Both the position numbers and the translations under genes were made by a program. This document shows positions 35,221 to 47,641 of a stretch of DNA of 64,000 bases, piece after piece. Numbering within the stretch: the first letter of the stretch is position 1; the number at the start of each line of letters is the position of its first letter. The stretch comes from Phoronis australis (Eukaryota; Phoronida; Phoronidae), in assembly GCA_002633005.1 (NCBI GenBank), contig NMRA01000227.1, positions 444,219 through 508,218 on the forward strand, read 5' to 3'. The notes under the pieces are model-generated. The model saw only the letters and a list, made by a program, of their open reading frames with translations. It ran no database searches and was not told where the DNA came from.

Positions 35221-38096
35221 AAGACAACTTTTTGTTTTTGTAGCCAAACAGTGAAATTTCCATACATCCTGGTACGTTTCTGGCACTTAACATGTCCCTG
35301 GAGTTTTTCTTAGGATAATTAAAAACCCTTCTCGATTTCGTCACATGAACTTGGCTCATAAGTTTCGTGAAACCATATTTGTGCACATCTGGGTATGAGT
35401 CACACCACCAGCAATTTTTTTTTTGTTGGAACATCTGCTTACACACACCTTTTTAGCATACGAAAAAGTGTGGTGTGTATACAGGGGTTTAGACAACTAC
35501 CAAATATTCAAGAGCATAAGGATCACCGACGGGGCGTAAAAACTTGAATATCAGATGATCGCAACAGCCTCAAGCTGTTTAATAACGAAGACCTGGCGTG
35601 CGTTCAGTAGACGCTAGGACCTAGCCAAAAGCTAGTCAAGGTCACGTGCTCTTATTTAAAATACACGGCAATATCTCGCGTAATCTCGCAAAGTCTTGCT
35701 TTTAAGCTAGGTCCTAGCGTTACTGAACGGGAGGCTGTACTGTTAGTTCAGAAATAAACATGTTTTCTGTCTCGTTACGAGAAAAACTGGCGAACGATGG
35801 TGCTCTCAGCTCATAGTCTATTATTAAAAGTGACAATAAACAATTAAGTATCACTTTATTAAGCTGAATCCCGTTGACAACAATTGAAAAACATCAAATG
35901 TATCAGGAAACAAATCATCTGAAAACAGTTTCACGAAACCAAAACATTCTGTACACCGTTGTCAAAAGATATACAGGAGCAGTTCGCAGTGAGACCAGAT
36001 GTACACTGAGAGTACACAAAAACTCTAGCCTGGTCCGTCACGAGACCAAAAGTATACCTGTGCTTATTATCCCTATAAAAACTTCGGGGTTGCAAAATCC
36101 ATGCCCGCACAAAGCACGCGAGGGCCTTTACGGAGAGGTGAGCTCGTAAACACAGAAACAAAGCAGTGATTGTTTGCATTTCACAAGTTCATCAATAACC
36201 CGAACTCTTCGGATTTTCGTATTTGAATATATATAGTTTTAACTTAAAAGTTCCGTGACAAGGAAAATCAAGATAGTCGATCTGTCGCGGGACAAAACAG
36301 TACTGGATGAGATAAATGGTTTTATAAAGCACACTTTGGTAAAAAATCATCACAAGACTAGTTCGCCGAGGGACCAGAAGTACACTGAAACTCGATATCT
36401 ACACAAATCAAGCTGGCCTGGTCCGTCGCGAGACCTAAAGCGTACTTTTCAAAAAAAATTGAATTGAAAACTTCTCTCTAGACACATTTTAATTCCCAGT
36501 GGTTGCTCATACGTGTAGTTTACACATCTGGTGGTCAACTGCTGCGAAAGGTTGTCTAGGAAGGGTTTTCGCATCGTTCTGTAGTACTCACTGGAAGAAA
36601 CAAGTATTGAGTACAGATTTAGCTACGTGAAATAGATTTTGGATATGAAGTAGATAGACTCAAGTAGAAATACAAACCAGAATCAGTTTCTGTGCGCTCG
36701 TAGACCCTCTGCTGTACTGGGTAAATTTGGCATGACCAAAAATAATTTCTATTTCGTTTTCATTGTACACAACCATAAAAAACCGACATTATTTCAAATT
36801 GTGTAATTATAACTTATTACCTGAGTGTTTCTCCAGGAACGTTGGTACTATCTTTCTGTTGTCTAGGCTGTCGAGGAATCTGTACATCGGATCCAATGGT
36901 TTGCTCCTCTTGGAACCATTCTACCCAGACATCTTCGACGTTTGTTCCCAACACTTGCACTTCGTCAACTGCTGTGTCAATGAACTTGTAAACCTCTACA
37001 ATGTCAGCATCTCGTTTCGCAGCTCAGTTGGCACTAAGCCCCCTGAGGTTGCCAAGTCCATTCGTAAGACTTACAGCATGCGCAACTAAATTTGATCCGT
37101 TCATCATGAACTACTTCACGCCTTGACGATGTATCCCACGACCCATTTGCATCTCTTGCAATTTTCGAAATAAACGTCCCAATGTCTGAACGCTTGAAAC
37201 CCGAAGTACTAACATCAAATAAATGCCCGTGGGCATGGGCGTTTCGTCGGGTGGGCCTTTATGCGGAAATTCCCAGTATAGAAAACGGCAGTGGTGCTTA
37301 TTGCAGGTAGAAAGACGGTAGGTGTTGAGGTCGGCACTAGATATCCTTAGGAGGCCTATTGAAGATCGCACGAGTCCTGCAAGACTTTACTGTGAAAATA
37401 CAGCCTCCCGCAATTTCTGGTACTGTACACTGTTAGCAAATGCGGTCACTTTGTCAATGTGAGTGCCCCTTTGGTCATTCCAGCTCTATAGGCATAACTT
37501 GTTAGAGTGCATCTTTAAACAGACTGGCGACCATACCACGGCGCCTGCCACAATAGCAATTCTTCGGAAAACGAGTTTTTTTTTTTCAAAAGTATTACAT
37601 GTACATGTACACTGCATGATATTGCGCAAGACAACGTTTCTATACACCAGTCAAATTCGAGTTACAAGCGTGTGGAGTGTAATAGGATGGCACGGCATGA
37701 CAGATGAGGTAAAAACGTTGCACGTCAATTCGCCTGAATATCAGGGTTGCGGCACCACAGTATTTCCCCTAATCAAATCAAAACATATCTTAGAGTAAAG
37801 AAACTAGTTACCTAAAGAAATCAGCTATAGAGCTGCTCTTTTAGCGGTTGATCCATCTAAAATGCTTGGCTACTTCAGAAGTGTCGACGAAAGCGCGATC
37901 TCCGGGGTTTCGCCGATGAGCCACGAAAACTCGAAATGCGTTGATTTTCGTGACAGCAATTCACAATGCAAAAAAAATACATTTTCAGAGTGCATCCCCC
38001 CACTCATTTTTTCCAAGTTGGTTTACTTGGGGTTTACACACGCTGACGGTGTCGTCTTTGTTTTGCTGGAGACGTTTTTTTTTTAATTTTTGGGTC
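35221..38096. other. Non-coding; diverged direct duplication at 35970-36075 / 36350-36450
   Basis: Two segments share AGTTCGC(A/C)G followed by GACCAGA(T/A)GTACACTGA and GCCTGGTCCGTC(A/G)CGAGACC in the same order, a diverged direct duplication. Several short open frames (for example 36763-37089, plus strand) lack splice signals or domains. No gene recognised. Confidence 0.45.
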
Positions 38097-38153
38097 CTGG
38101 CCAGAGGGGGGGGTTTAAACCCCCTGAACCCCCCCCCCGTAGATCTGCCACTG
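38097..38153 (+). mobile_element. SINE/retroelement 3' end, copy D
   Basis: C-rich sequence ending GTAGATCTGCCACTG on the plus strand, the same tail as copies A, B and C with one substitution. Only the terminal part is recognisable. Confidence 0.45.
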
Positions 38154-38180
38154 CACAGTTGAACTTTGGTTCGACCCCAG

Positions 38181-38219
38181 GCCGTCCGGAGTTGCACCAT
38201 ACACCAACTCCGGACGGTC
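38181..38219. repeat. Short perfect hairpin, 13-bp stem
   Basis: CCGTCCGGAGTTG and CAACTCCGGACGG are exact reverse complements around a short loop. It lies just beyond the SINE-like end at 38153 and may be part of the neighbouring element. Confidence 0.6.
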
Positions 38220-38569
38220 TCTCACGGCAATTTAGCGTTATGTGGAAAATCCCCGACACGTTTTTTTTTAGCATTTTATCAAAGTTTCAAAAAAATGCTG
38301 GTGAAAGAACTTCTTCCCTGTCAATGTACCTTTCAAAAAACAAAATTTCTGCCAAAAACCCATGCTCACGTGGCCACGAGAATGGTACAGTAATGTGAAT
38401 GGCATGTTTAAATTTGTCTCTGATCCCAGTTTCACAAAATATACACTGTATTCATGAATTGACAATAGCTAGTTACAGTTATTTCCAGAAAAAATTATCA
38501 CGGGATCACATAACCCTAATGACGTTCAGTACAAACCTTGTAAGAGTCGTGTGATGCACAAGATGAAAC

Positions 38570-38701
38570 GTTTTGTACATTATAAGCATTGCTTCTATGC
38601 ATGTACATGTATCTCTCATATTTGTACATTATATGCATTGTAAGCATTGTTTCTATGTATCCTCCATTTGGGCATTATAAGCGTTGTTTCTATGCATGTA
38701 G
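38570..38701. repeat. Tandem array, 45-50 bp unit, later interrupted by insertions
   Basis: The unit is roughly TACATTATAAGCATTG, TTTCTATGCATGTACA, TGTATCCTC. Copies occur at 38570-38701, 39685-39755, 40030-40072 and 40227-40285. The stretches between are occupied by three different repeat elements, so the array appears to have been broken up by insertions. Confidence 0.7.
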
Positions 38702-39020
38702 CAGTGGCGGATCTAGGATATCACAAGGGGAGGCCCAACATTTTGTCCGGCGGTAAGAATTTGCGCAAATCATAATTGTAGATGCGCATAGCACCGAATG
38801 GGAGGAGGTCGAGAGGGGGGTTTGCCCCCTTCCGCCCAGGAAATTTTTCTGTTTTTTCCTCTAAAAATCAAGCATTTTCGTTGATTCCTGAAGTATTATC
38901 CAAGAAAAAAGGCAAAAAAGGAGAACATGTCAAACAGGAAAAACTACAAGTACCACAGAGTCGAACTCAAGACCTGAGAGAGAGCGCGAGCGTGCTTTAC
39001 CACTACTACACCACCACGAT
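38702..39020 (-). mobile_element. tRNA-derived SINE-like element, copy A
   Basis: On the minus strand it begins with a tRNA-like head (A-box-like TGTAGTAGTGGTAAAGCA, B-box-like GAGTTCGACTC, about 38950-39016). A body follows with T-runs, AATACTTCAGGAATCA and ATTCGGTGCTATGCGCATC, and it ends CCTAGATCCGCCACTG at 38702. The body matches 62015-62256 closely. The combination of polymerase III promoter boxes, short length and a conserved 3' tail shared with several other elements in this window fits a SINE; the tail may be shared with an autonomous partner LINE that is not seen here. Confidence 0.6.
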
Positions 39021-39684
39021 TTAACTAGTAGTTTTATACCAAGGGACCTACTTGTTAATGGTCCACAGCGTTTGCGCGCGAAACCTAATTCTTTTTGTAA
39101 TGCTTATTACACATTTAATATATTTTGTGCAATCGGTTCTTAACAAATTTGGTGTATTTAAAATAGTCTTCAAATGCCCAAAAGACCAAATCCGTTTTTC
39201 GTGTTGGCAATAATGACGGGGTTGCTTTCGAAATTGTCTTAAGTTAAGGTTTGACAAAGAGAGAATTATGAGTTTCTGAGCGATTCACTCAGGCTTCGAT
39301 TAAAATTCACATCCTACCAGCAGCATCTGTTTTTTCATCGTCACTCAGGTTCCATTTTCTTTAAAAAATGAAATAAATTTTCTTCATTGCACAGTGGAGC
39401 AGACGACGGAAACGGAATCGTAGTGTGCAGCGCCACTGCCGGTCGCCTGGGATATCACGGGAGAGCCTATACTTAGCCATATTTCCGTTACGAATGCGCC
39501 GGGTTCCGAATTTGACACTTTAAATTGGGTCTGAGCCCCGCCCCCCNACTAAAAACTGCACACATTTAAATCTTGTTTTATCCGTAGAATTTTAATTACC
39601 GGGGTTAATTAATAAACTCGGCATTTCCCTACGCTCGGCTGTTCGCCCCCCCCCTAAATCCGCCTATGTTGTAGATCAGAATCT
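39021..39684. other. Non-coding; unresolved base at 39547 and a further tail-like end
   Basis: An N follows a run of C at 39547; unlike the two other single Ns, no flanking duplication is seen. At about 39645-39665 the sequence CCCCCCTAAATCCGCCTATG resembles the SINE tail. Confidence 0.4.
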
Positions 39685-39756
39685 CCTATTTGTACTTTAT
39701 AAGCATCGTTTCGCAGCGTGTACACGTATCCTCTGTCTGAACATTATAATCATGCG

Positions 39757-40040
39757 CGCACCCAGCCTAAAAAATGGAATCATGCGCGCACCCAGCCTAA
39801 AAAAATGGGGGACTCGAATTTCTGAAAACGTGGACCTTTTATTAAGATTCACGGGGTACGTTAAGAGCTATGAATAGTGCATTCGCCGAATTTTGGCAGT
39901 TCTTGCCTTTTTAGTGGACTTTTTTTTCTCGATTTCTACTTTCTTCGAAGTTTTTGTTCTCTAAGGCGGACCTTTTTGCCAACTTCGCCAAATGAGGGGG
40001 GCGGGCTCAAACAACTCCCCCGAAACCGGGTGTGCGCATG
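39757..40040. mobile_element. Small inverted-repeat element, about 285 bp
   Basis: It begins ATCATGCGCGCACCC and ends with GGGTGTGCGCATGAT, a 15-bp inverted pair with one mismatch. The first 31 bp are duplicated in tandem. It sits inside the tandem array that resumes on both sides. MITE-like; superfamily unknown. Confidence 0.55.
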
Positions 40041-40074
40041 ATAATCATTGTTTCCATGCATGTACACCTATTCT

Positions 40075-40225
40075 GTGGCGGATTTAAGGGGGGGGGGAGA
40101 AGGGAGTCATGGCCCCCGCTAAAATTCTTCCAGATTCCATTTAGCAGTATTGCGGGTGACGGGCCAATCCTGGCTAACTTCGCCCTGACCCCCCTCCCCA
40201 ACTCAAAATCCTAGATCCGACCCTG
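40075..40225 (+). mobile_element. Short element with GGCGGATTTAAGGGGGG and CTAGATCCGACCCTG ends, copy E
   Basis: About 150 bp, with a G-run near the left end and a C-run before a right end that resembles the SINE tail; the two ends are imperfect inverted repeats. It is inserted in the same tandem array as the other small elements of this region. Confidence 0.45.
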
Positions 40226-40299
40226 GTATTCTCTATTGTATCCTCTATTTGTGCATTATAAGCATTATTTCTATGCATATACAGTCAATAAACTTTGGC

Positions 40300-41215
40300 A
40301 GCTTGGAATCGTATGTGTGAGACGAAAGCGAACGCGGCAGATGTGGGACATGTTGTATGTAGATATTTTCGTTCCATGTATCAGATAACAGTTCTTTATA
40401 TCAGTCTGTTCAATATGCCTGGACACTTTTAGTGCAATACCACAGTAAACATTATACCTACCTGTTTTATGTGGACATTTTTTCAAAACACCGGTAAGAA
40501 CGGTTCTTTATATGATTTTAATCCAGACATTTTATCCTTTACCACGATAAAATCACTTTAATAATAATAATCTGTTCTATCTCTACACTTTTTTGTTCAA
40601 TACGACGGAAGGAACGGTCAATCTAGAGACCTTTTGATGTCTTCAAAAGGCCCAGAGGGTGACGTATGATGCAAAAGTGAAACACAACTGGGTAGAAGCT
40701 CCATATTGTGCGACTGTCTGACAAATGAAATCGTCAGCATGGTGAAGTTTGCGGAAGAAACGCTGGCACTTGAACTTCAAGAACGCAGAAAGTGCTCTCA
40801 AACACTGAAATCTCCGTTCGGCTTTCTATCAGAACGTCCAGTCACTAACGTCTGACCGTTTGGAATCGCATGTTGGAGGCGAAAGCGAACACGCCTGGAG
40901 AGAAAGCAGGAGATGTGGGGCTATCTATGACAAGATGAAATAGTCAGCGTGTTGTATGTAAATTTTTGTCCAATACATCAGTAAAAACGGTTCTTTATAC
41001 CAGTCTGTTCTAAATGGGTACTTTTGTGCAGTACCCGAAAGTAAACGTTACTTTCAATACCAACCTGTTGTATGTGGGCATTGCTGTCCAATACATATTT
41101 AAACCAAACTGTTTTAAAAGGACACATTTTGTCCAGTACTGCAGTAAACATCGTTTTGACAGAAATCTGTTCTATCTTAACTCTTTTTGTCTAATATAAC
41201 TGTAAGAACAGTTCA
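40300..41215. repeat. Direct duplication of about 350 bp, made of diverged 55-60 bp modules
   Basis: The segment starting TTGGAATCGTATG (about 40307) recurs from TTGGAATCGCATG (about 40860): GGCGAAAGCGAAC, TGTTGTATGTA, CAGTAA.AACGGTTCTTTAT and CTGTTCTAT follow in the same order. Within each copy the words TCTGTTCTAT, GTCCAATAC and GGTTCTTTATA recur every 55-60 bp, an older tandem structure. No coding potential recognised. Confidence 0.75.
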
Positions 41216-41225
41216 TCAATTAACG

Positions 41226-41383
41226 GAGAATGTCACCCGATTAAATCAGTTTTTGTCACCGTCTTAATCGATCTATATCCACATCACCTCGTATACAGTG
41301 GATCTCACCTCGCCGAAAGCTGCCGCGTAACATGCAAGCAAGGTGAGTAGACGACGCAGCGACGTCAGTGGTTCTTCAGCTGA
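41226..41383 (+). repeat. Dispersed repeat R3, copy 2
   Basis: Partner of 5215-5372 in opposite orientation. Confidence 0.7.
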
Positions 41384-44266
41384 GTGTGTGCCGCTATGGT
41401 GTGGCGTATCGTCCCCCCCTTGCCGCGTGAACCATGAAGCTGCGAAGAAAGCGGGTATATTGTTTTCGCGCAAGTAGAAGTGAAGGGACAAATTCAGTGA
41501 CGCATATTCCGCTTTTTGTTTACTGTGATAATTAGTGCTCCGACGGTCAGCACCGATCGTAACAAATTGAGAGCCATCTCAGTGGCTTGTCCAAATTCAT
41601 AATCCACAAATTATAACAGCCAATAATAACCTAGTTTGTACTTTGACAATTTGTCAGCAAATGCAGTTTCGTAGATGCAAACTACGAACAATTCTTTTAG
41701 GTGAAGAGACTCCACAGTGCAGGATTAAGCAATTGAGGGCCAAGAGCTCCACTGATGACTAACCTGAGGTAACCTATGTCGACCTCTATAGTTCAGTTCT
41801 TGTAACAACGGAATAAAGTAAACAATTTGAAAGTTGAAATAACCAATATATTCTTACAGGAAAAGCTCTCAATATAATCAAGTGAAAATTATCTAAATGA
41901 ACATAATTAGCTTATCTGCGTTAAAGGGACAAGGCAGTTCACCTGCTCTTCTTCTGATTTTATGAAATTCTGTTTTGTTGATTTTCCTCGGAAAACTTTT
42001 CAATTTTATCTTCGTAACCAAGACTTCTTAATTTTCCCTTTGTATACGCATGAATGCATCTAGATTTTGGTTGATCCGAGTACCCTTTTCATAGTGAAAA
42101 TTACTTTTCTACACAGCAATTACCTAGAGACCACGAGACGCAAAACATTATCAACACAGAATCCAGGTTTCGGAGGAGGTCGATGGTGAAATCGATTGCC
42201 TCTTTTTATGAAGTTGTTAAACTTTTTCTGTTGAGAAAGGTCATTTCTTGCAAGGTCACCCGTTGATGGAAACAACTGTCACTCTTCTATGTTTTAACTT
42301 TTTTACTTTTCTTATTAGGGGACTCCTTTCAGACGTGATCTTCCCTTGGAGGAGCCGTTTGGGACAATTTCCCCTTTACAACACTATAAATCCGACAATA
42401 TAAACTATTTATGAGGTCGGAAAGTAGATAAAATTTCGTACTGGTCGACAAAATTACATAACATGTTCAGAGCCGCTGAGCATAAGACATGCGGCCTAAA
42501 CAACCAAAAATGTGTGATTGTATAATAACAAAGCAACAGCACTGACCATCCTAGAAATAATGAAAGTGTGAAGAACTTGAAGAGCAATTTGATGTGGAGT
42601 CACTCAAAGAAAATATTCTCGACGGTTTTACAACGATATAATATCGATATTTTTTTAAAGGAATTCCAAGAATGGAAGTTCTTTTGAACATCGTTCAGAA
42701 CCATGATTAGAAAACCATTGGTGATAAAGAGTGTGTACTTATGTGAAGTTTTGAAAGTTTTAGAGAGTGTTGAGAACATCAGTTGAGACAGACATTTTGG
42801 ACTTTGTCTGGTCATTGTAACAATTATAGGCACAGCAACAGCCAGTTCTGATAAGGAGCACCTCTGATTCAAATACCAGCAATATAAAAAAAAAAACATA
42901 AGTTAGATCATTTACAGCTTTTTAATCAATCTCTATTAATTCCCCCATAAAAGCAACCATGGCTTTCAATACAATGAATTTTGAATATTTTAATATTTCA
43001 AAACCTTTGAATGGTTAACCATTGATTGTTCATTTACAATTTATGTAAACATGAAATTGATTCACAATTTGCAGTAGTCATTTTGATCCCATCTCTAATA
43101 GCTCCTTAACCTACACCATTGCTCTACACATTTGAACCTTAGGGAACACTAACCAAGCCAGGACAGTCCATAAGCTTGAAGGGACATTATTGGTTTTACA
43201 GCTGTGAAATGCATTTTTGAAATTATGAGTGGATGGGCTAAAGTTATTGACGTTTATAGCTTTGACCAGATCTAAAATAACAAAATGTATATTGTTTTTT
43301 GATTTTTTTACAAATTGCCAACTCATACATGTAGACTGCCAGATATTCGGTTACATACCATTCCTGGATACTTAAAACCAAGAAATTTCTGACATCACGA
43401 TCTGATCTAGAATCAGGTTCGATTAAACTTGACAAACAAGCCTATTGTGTTGGTACACAATGCTGTGGTAGTAAGCGGGTCAGAGCATAAAATCAGCAGT
43501 TGAAAGTTAAGTCTAATTTCTCTGAAAGTCAACCATTTTTCTTTCTTCGAAGTTTTTTTGGTGACAATATTTCAAGAAAAACGCATCTTCTTCATGACAT
43601 TTGTTGAAATTTGTCTGGAAATAGCATTTTTTAAATACCTGTTAGTGTCAGCTGCAATGTTTGTACAGCATAATTGGTGGATTACATGACCTTATCAGAT
43701 GAATGCAAACAATGAGAGAGCTGGACAGGGAAGGAGCGTAACACGACTGAAATCAAAGACAGTGACAGTTTTACTGTACACAGTAAAAGATGTCAAAGTC
43801 ACTGAGTTCTACTACAGAATAGCTATCTTATCTGCTTGTGACCAATTAGACTTGGGTTTCTTCTTAAATTTGTTAAAAATCCTTGAGGCAAAGCCCATAT
43901 AGCTACCTGGCCTACAGTGCTCATTTTGACAAAAGGAGTGAAAACTTATGCTTCAAACACTTTGGCATTGATTGAAACAGATTTAGCTCTGTAGAGCATC
44001 ACATTCCAATGGGGTGGTTGCAGGTTTGATTCCGCACTGAGAATGATTCCAGAAAATCACCTTTCTTGCCAATAATGTCCCACAAATTGACCAATAATAC
44101 AAAAGAAACTACATTCACAACAAACCATTTGTGATCACAGCTATTCATAACAATCCACAAGCAACTTTTAACTGACATTGTGCTTACCAGTATTTGGATA
44201 TCAAGCAGATAACTAATTAGTAAAACAAGAATTTAAAATAATTTAAGCGTATTGCTGGTCATCAAA
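41384..44266. other. Non-coding; degenerate tRNA-like B-box sequence at about 43979-44041
   Basis: No gene recognised. At 43979-44041 the plus strand has TTAGCTCTGTAGAGCA and, 30 bp on, GCAGGTTTGATTCC, resembling tRNA A and B boxes but with a D loop too short for a real tRNA; likely a tRNA-derived remnant. Confidence 0.35.
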
Positions 44267-45019
44267 CTACTCTGTCTCTTCACTATTATCACACTCTTCT
44301 AGTTCAGCCAAAGAAATAAACAGCTTCAATGCAGGTGGTAGACTGAGATTTTGTAGCTTAAAGACAACATCATGCCCTAACAATACTCGAATTTTGCGTC
44401 GTGCAAGGTGACGCAAGGAAAAGGGATTTGACGAAATGTGCTGTATCCATTCCCACAATTCCTTATCATCCTTGATTTCCTCCGGTATGTTCTCACCCTG
44501 AAGCCAGCCATTAAGGCACTTGGCATCGCAACCAGCAACAATAAGCATTTTTGCTATGGCCACTTCTTTCCTTTCAAGTGCTAGATGTAGGGGTGTCGTG
44601 TCACCTTGCTGACTAACTAGACCGCAGTTGGTGTGCAGCAACATTTTAACCACATTCACACGGTTGCGGTCGATGGCGTGCCACAATGGCGTATGATCAT
44701 CTCCATCTGGCTTGTCAGGGTCAGCGCCAGCCAATAGCAACTCTTTTACACACTCTCCATGACCTTTCATAGCTAAATAATGGATAGCACATCTTTTCCT
44801 GTCATTCTCTACATTTACATCACTGAACTTTGCCAACTTCTTCAAGGCAGTGCAGTATCCCTCCGTGGCTGCAATAATAAGTGCAGTGTTGCCAGCACAA
44901 TCTTGTAAATTTGGATCAGCGCCATTGGTCAACAGAAAATCTACGCCAACAGCTCTCTGTGCTGCCAAGTGAAGTGCAGTGTCGCCATCTTTGTTACTCT
45001 TGTTCACAGAGCAATTGGC
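44267..45019 (-). CDS. Ankyrin repeat and SOCS box protein, terminal exon
   Basis: The last coding exon: 250 residues and a TAG stop. It starts after a good acceptor (GATGTGTTTTCAG before 45019, minus strand) in phase 0. It encodes about five ankyrin repeats with consensus pieces such as DGDTALHLAA, LLTNGADPN, DDHTPLWHAI and DTTPLHLAL. It then ends in a SOCS box: SLRHLARRKIRVLLG is a BC-box with Ala at the usual Cys position, and LSLPPALKLFI is in the Cul5-box position. Ankyrin/SOCS-box proteins bind Elongin B/C and act as substrate adaptors of Cullin-RING ubiquitin ligases. Architecture is ASB-like, but no orthology is claimed. A frame continues upstream of 45019 into the intron, but its hydrophobic translation and the acceptor argue that it is intronic. 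Confidence 0.9.
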   Translation of the reverse strand, partial: ANCSVNKSNKDGDTALHLAAQRAVGVDFLLTNGADPNLQDCAGNTALIIAATEGYCTALKKLAKFSDVNVENDRKRCAIHYLAMKGHGECVKELLLAGADPDKPDGDDHTPLWHAIDRNRVNVVKMLLHTNCGLVSQQGDTTPLHLALERKEVAIAKMLIVAGCDAKCLNGWLQGENIPEEIKDDKELWEWIQHISSNPFSLRHLARRKIRVLLGHDVVFKLQNLSLPPALKLFISLAELEECDNSEETE

Positions 45020-46330
45020 CTGAAAACACATCAGAGAATGATTAAATAGTATAGGAATTAATAATAACATTGTCACACACAGCTGGTATATCACTACATA
45101 TGGTGATTGCAGAGATTCCTTGACGGCTAATGGAGAAGGATCAGAAATTTGAAAAGTTTCCATGATAGACTTCATGGAGCCCTGCTGACTGACCATACAG
45201 GATTGCTGACTAACTAAATACCAGTTAATGAAGTATTGACTTCACATGAAAAATGACAAAAACATGTTTCGAGTCAAAAGCATTCCCCTGTACCACCAAT
45301 GGTAGCACCACCTACAGTCAGGTCAGTGGCAACAAGGGTCATCTCTTCCATGTCATTGCTTCTTGAAAGTTTTACTAGCTATATTTTTTACCACTCAAGA
45401 ATCAAGAAGAGGTGACATATCACATTCAAATGGTTTAATATGTAAAGCTGTAGGGTCTTAGAGCCGCTCCAGTGGCAACTTGTATATTACGTAATAATCC
45501 ACTTATAAGGAAAGGACCTACTGCTAAGGATATGCGGAATTTTCAGTCCTGGTTCTTCAGCAGAGTTCTGGGCGGCTTTCACAAGGATCAAGAGTGTACG
45601 GTGCCATAGTCAGACACAGTTGTAATGATCGCATTGTCCGGTGTGAGCAAGATACAATTAAGCATAAATAACCCGTCCATAAACATTAGTGGACATCTTT
45701 GCCTGTACACAAATGCGAATTTTCAAAATGCATACAACCAATAATTTTTATTTATTAAAAGTAAATGTTACAGCAGTATTCAACTGTAAAAATCATTTCA
45801 GTACAGTTTTCGATTCTTAAAAAATAGATGAACTACAGATTGACGAAAACTGACTGTGTATACTGATATACTCGGAAGATTTACTAACGCTGATCACCTT
45901 TCCACTTCATTACTTAGAGCTTCACAAAAGAAAGGGCATGTTGAATATTGGGCAGTATTAAAGGTGTCTGAGGGCAAAAGGAATCTCAACTGTGACCAAT
46001 GTAAGTGATATATTCTAGTCCTCATGACCATACAGCACATTCTTCCAAGGATATAAAGAAATTCATATATGCACAAAAAAGGAGCTGAGAATACTGAAGG
46101 CACAAAAGAAAGTGTGTCCTGTTCAGCATGCATTGGAAATTCCAAAGTAGATCCTTATACGATTGTAAAAACTTGGATGTGCACATGGTAGAAAGTCACT
46201 GCGAGTTTTGTAAACAATAACATTTGACCACCTTGTTATTTCCTGAACAAGCTGTGAGTGTTGGTGCACACATAACAGTATGTGTTAGGATCACAGATTC
46301 CAGATACAAATCATTGTTAATAAGCCATAC

Positions 46331-46623
46331 CTCCACCAAGACTTTCATTAGAGCAACATGGCTGCCCTTGGCAGCATACATCAATGGTGTATAGCCCGCA
46401 CTATCTACAGAGTCGGGATTGACCCCAGCCGACAGAAGTAAAGTTACGGCGTCTGACCTTCCCAGCCGTGCAGCCACATGGATAGGCTTTGAACCACTGT
46501 TGTTGGCATAGTTTACATTGCACTTGAACTGAACAAGATCAGACACGATGTCCAGGTAGTTTGATTCTATGGCAATTTTGAGAGCACAGTTACAACAACT
46601 GTCCACAACATTTGGGTTCGCTC
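46331..46623 (-). CDS. Ankyrin repeat and SOCS box protein, penultimate exon
   Basis: A 293-nt exon between acceptor TACATCTCTTTACAG (before 46623) and donor GAG/GTATGG (after 46331). It enters with one base of a split Gly codon and leaves in phase 0, which matches the terminal exon. It encodes three ankyrin repeats: ANPNVVDSCCNCALKIAIES, then CNVNYANNSGSKPIHVAARL and VNPDSVDSAGYTPLMYAA. Joined to the next exon, the junction gives a continuous ankyrin repeat, MKVLVE|ANCSVNKSN, confirming the splice. The frame runs past the donor for about 45 codons, but these do not resemble ankyrin sequence. Confidence 0.88.
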
Positions 46624-47641
46624 CTGTAAAGAGATGTATAAGAAACAAAGGCTGATGTCTAACACCTGCATTCTTAGGACACATTAAAATTTAAGTAACT
46701 AATCAAGAATATGTCATACACATGTGTGTACTGAATGAATGAATTTATGGAGTGGAAAGGCAAAATCTTGTAACATGAAATGTAGTTTAGAAACACGCTG
46801 CCAGGCATTCAAGAATGCTTTTATAAAGACGACTATTTACAGCTCAGCAGTATTTTTGGTGTTCATTAAATGCTACCTGCAATTTTGTCACCACCAACTG
46901 GAGAGAATTGAGGACCAATTAAACTATCCCACAAGCTAGAAAATTTACCCCAGTCAGTAGTGTGCAATACTGCTAATGCTTGCCTAAATGCTCAGGGCCC
47001 TTCATGCCTCAATTTTGGAGCTAAATATCAGCCCCATTTCTTTATGAAAATAATTAAAAATCATGAGACATTCCCCTCTTTAGACCTAAAAGTTCTCCAA
47101 TGATTTAAAAAATGACACTCAAAATTAGAATCACTTCTGCAAAATGTTGAGCAATTGAGGCTGATGAGTGGCAACCAGTGATGCATGGTTCTGGTGGGGA
47201 TCGCGGGGGGGGGGGACTGCATGTTCACCCAACCGAAAAATTCCCCCCTTGTGAGCAAGGGCCCTGTTTTCTACTCCTATATTTTCACTTAAATGCTCGT
47301 GTTTAGTTGTATGCACACCTCACTTCATAAATTAGTTACTTGACTTCAATGCCCCTTAAAAGCACGCAGGTCTGTGAGTGTCATATACAAAATTAAAGTT
47401 CAAAAAAGCATGCAACTCGCTCAACTGTAACTAAGGTGAAATCTCACTGACAAGTTGGACAGATAAAAAAAAAACAAGTATTAAAGCAATGCCTTGCATA
47501 AATCAATGTTTGATATGACTCCAGGAGATGAAGTGATTGATATCAATGAACTCCTTTTTGTACAAAAAATAATTGCCAAAATTGTCACATTTCCATTTTC
47601 CAAACGATGATTACCTTGCTGTAAATACTGGAAACTTCAAA

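Noticed and set aside
35098-38153. Single 3 kb DNA transposon with inverted CAGTGGCGGATCTACG termini
   Set aside because: The two ends match well, but the flanks show no target duplication and the same end occurs on several short elements nearby; two independent insertions of tail-bearing elements in opposite orientation is simpler.
45020-45196. N-terminal extension of the ankyrin/SOCS terminal exon
   Set aside because: The extension is hydrophobic, not ankyrin-like, and a good acceptor at 45020-45022 matches the phase of the upstream exon.
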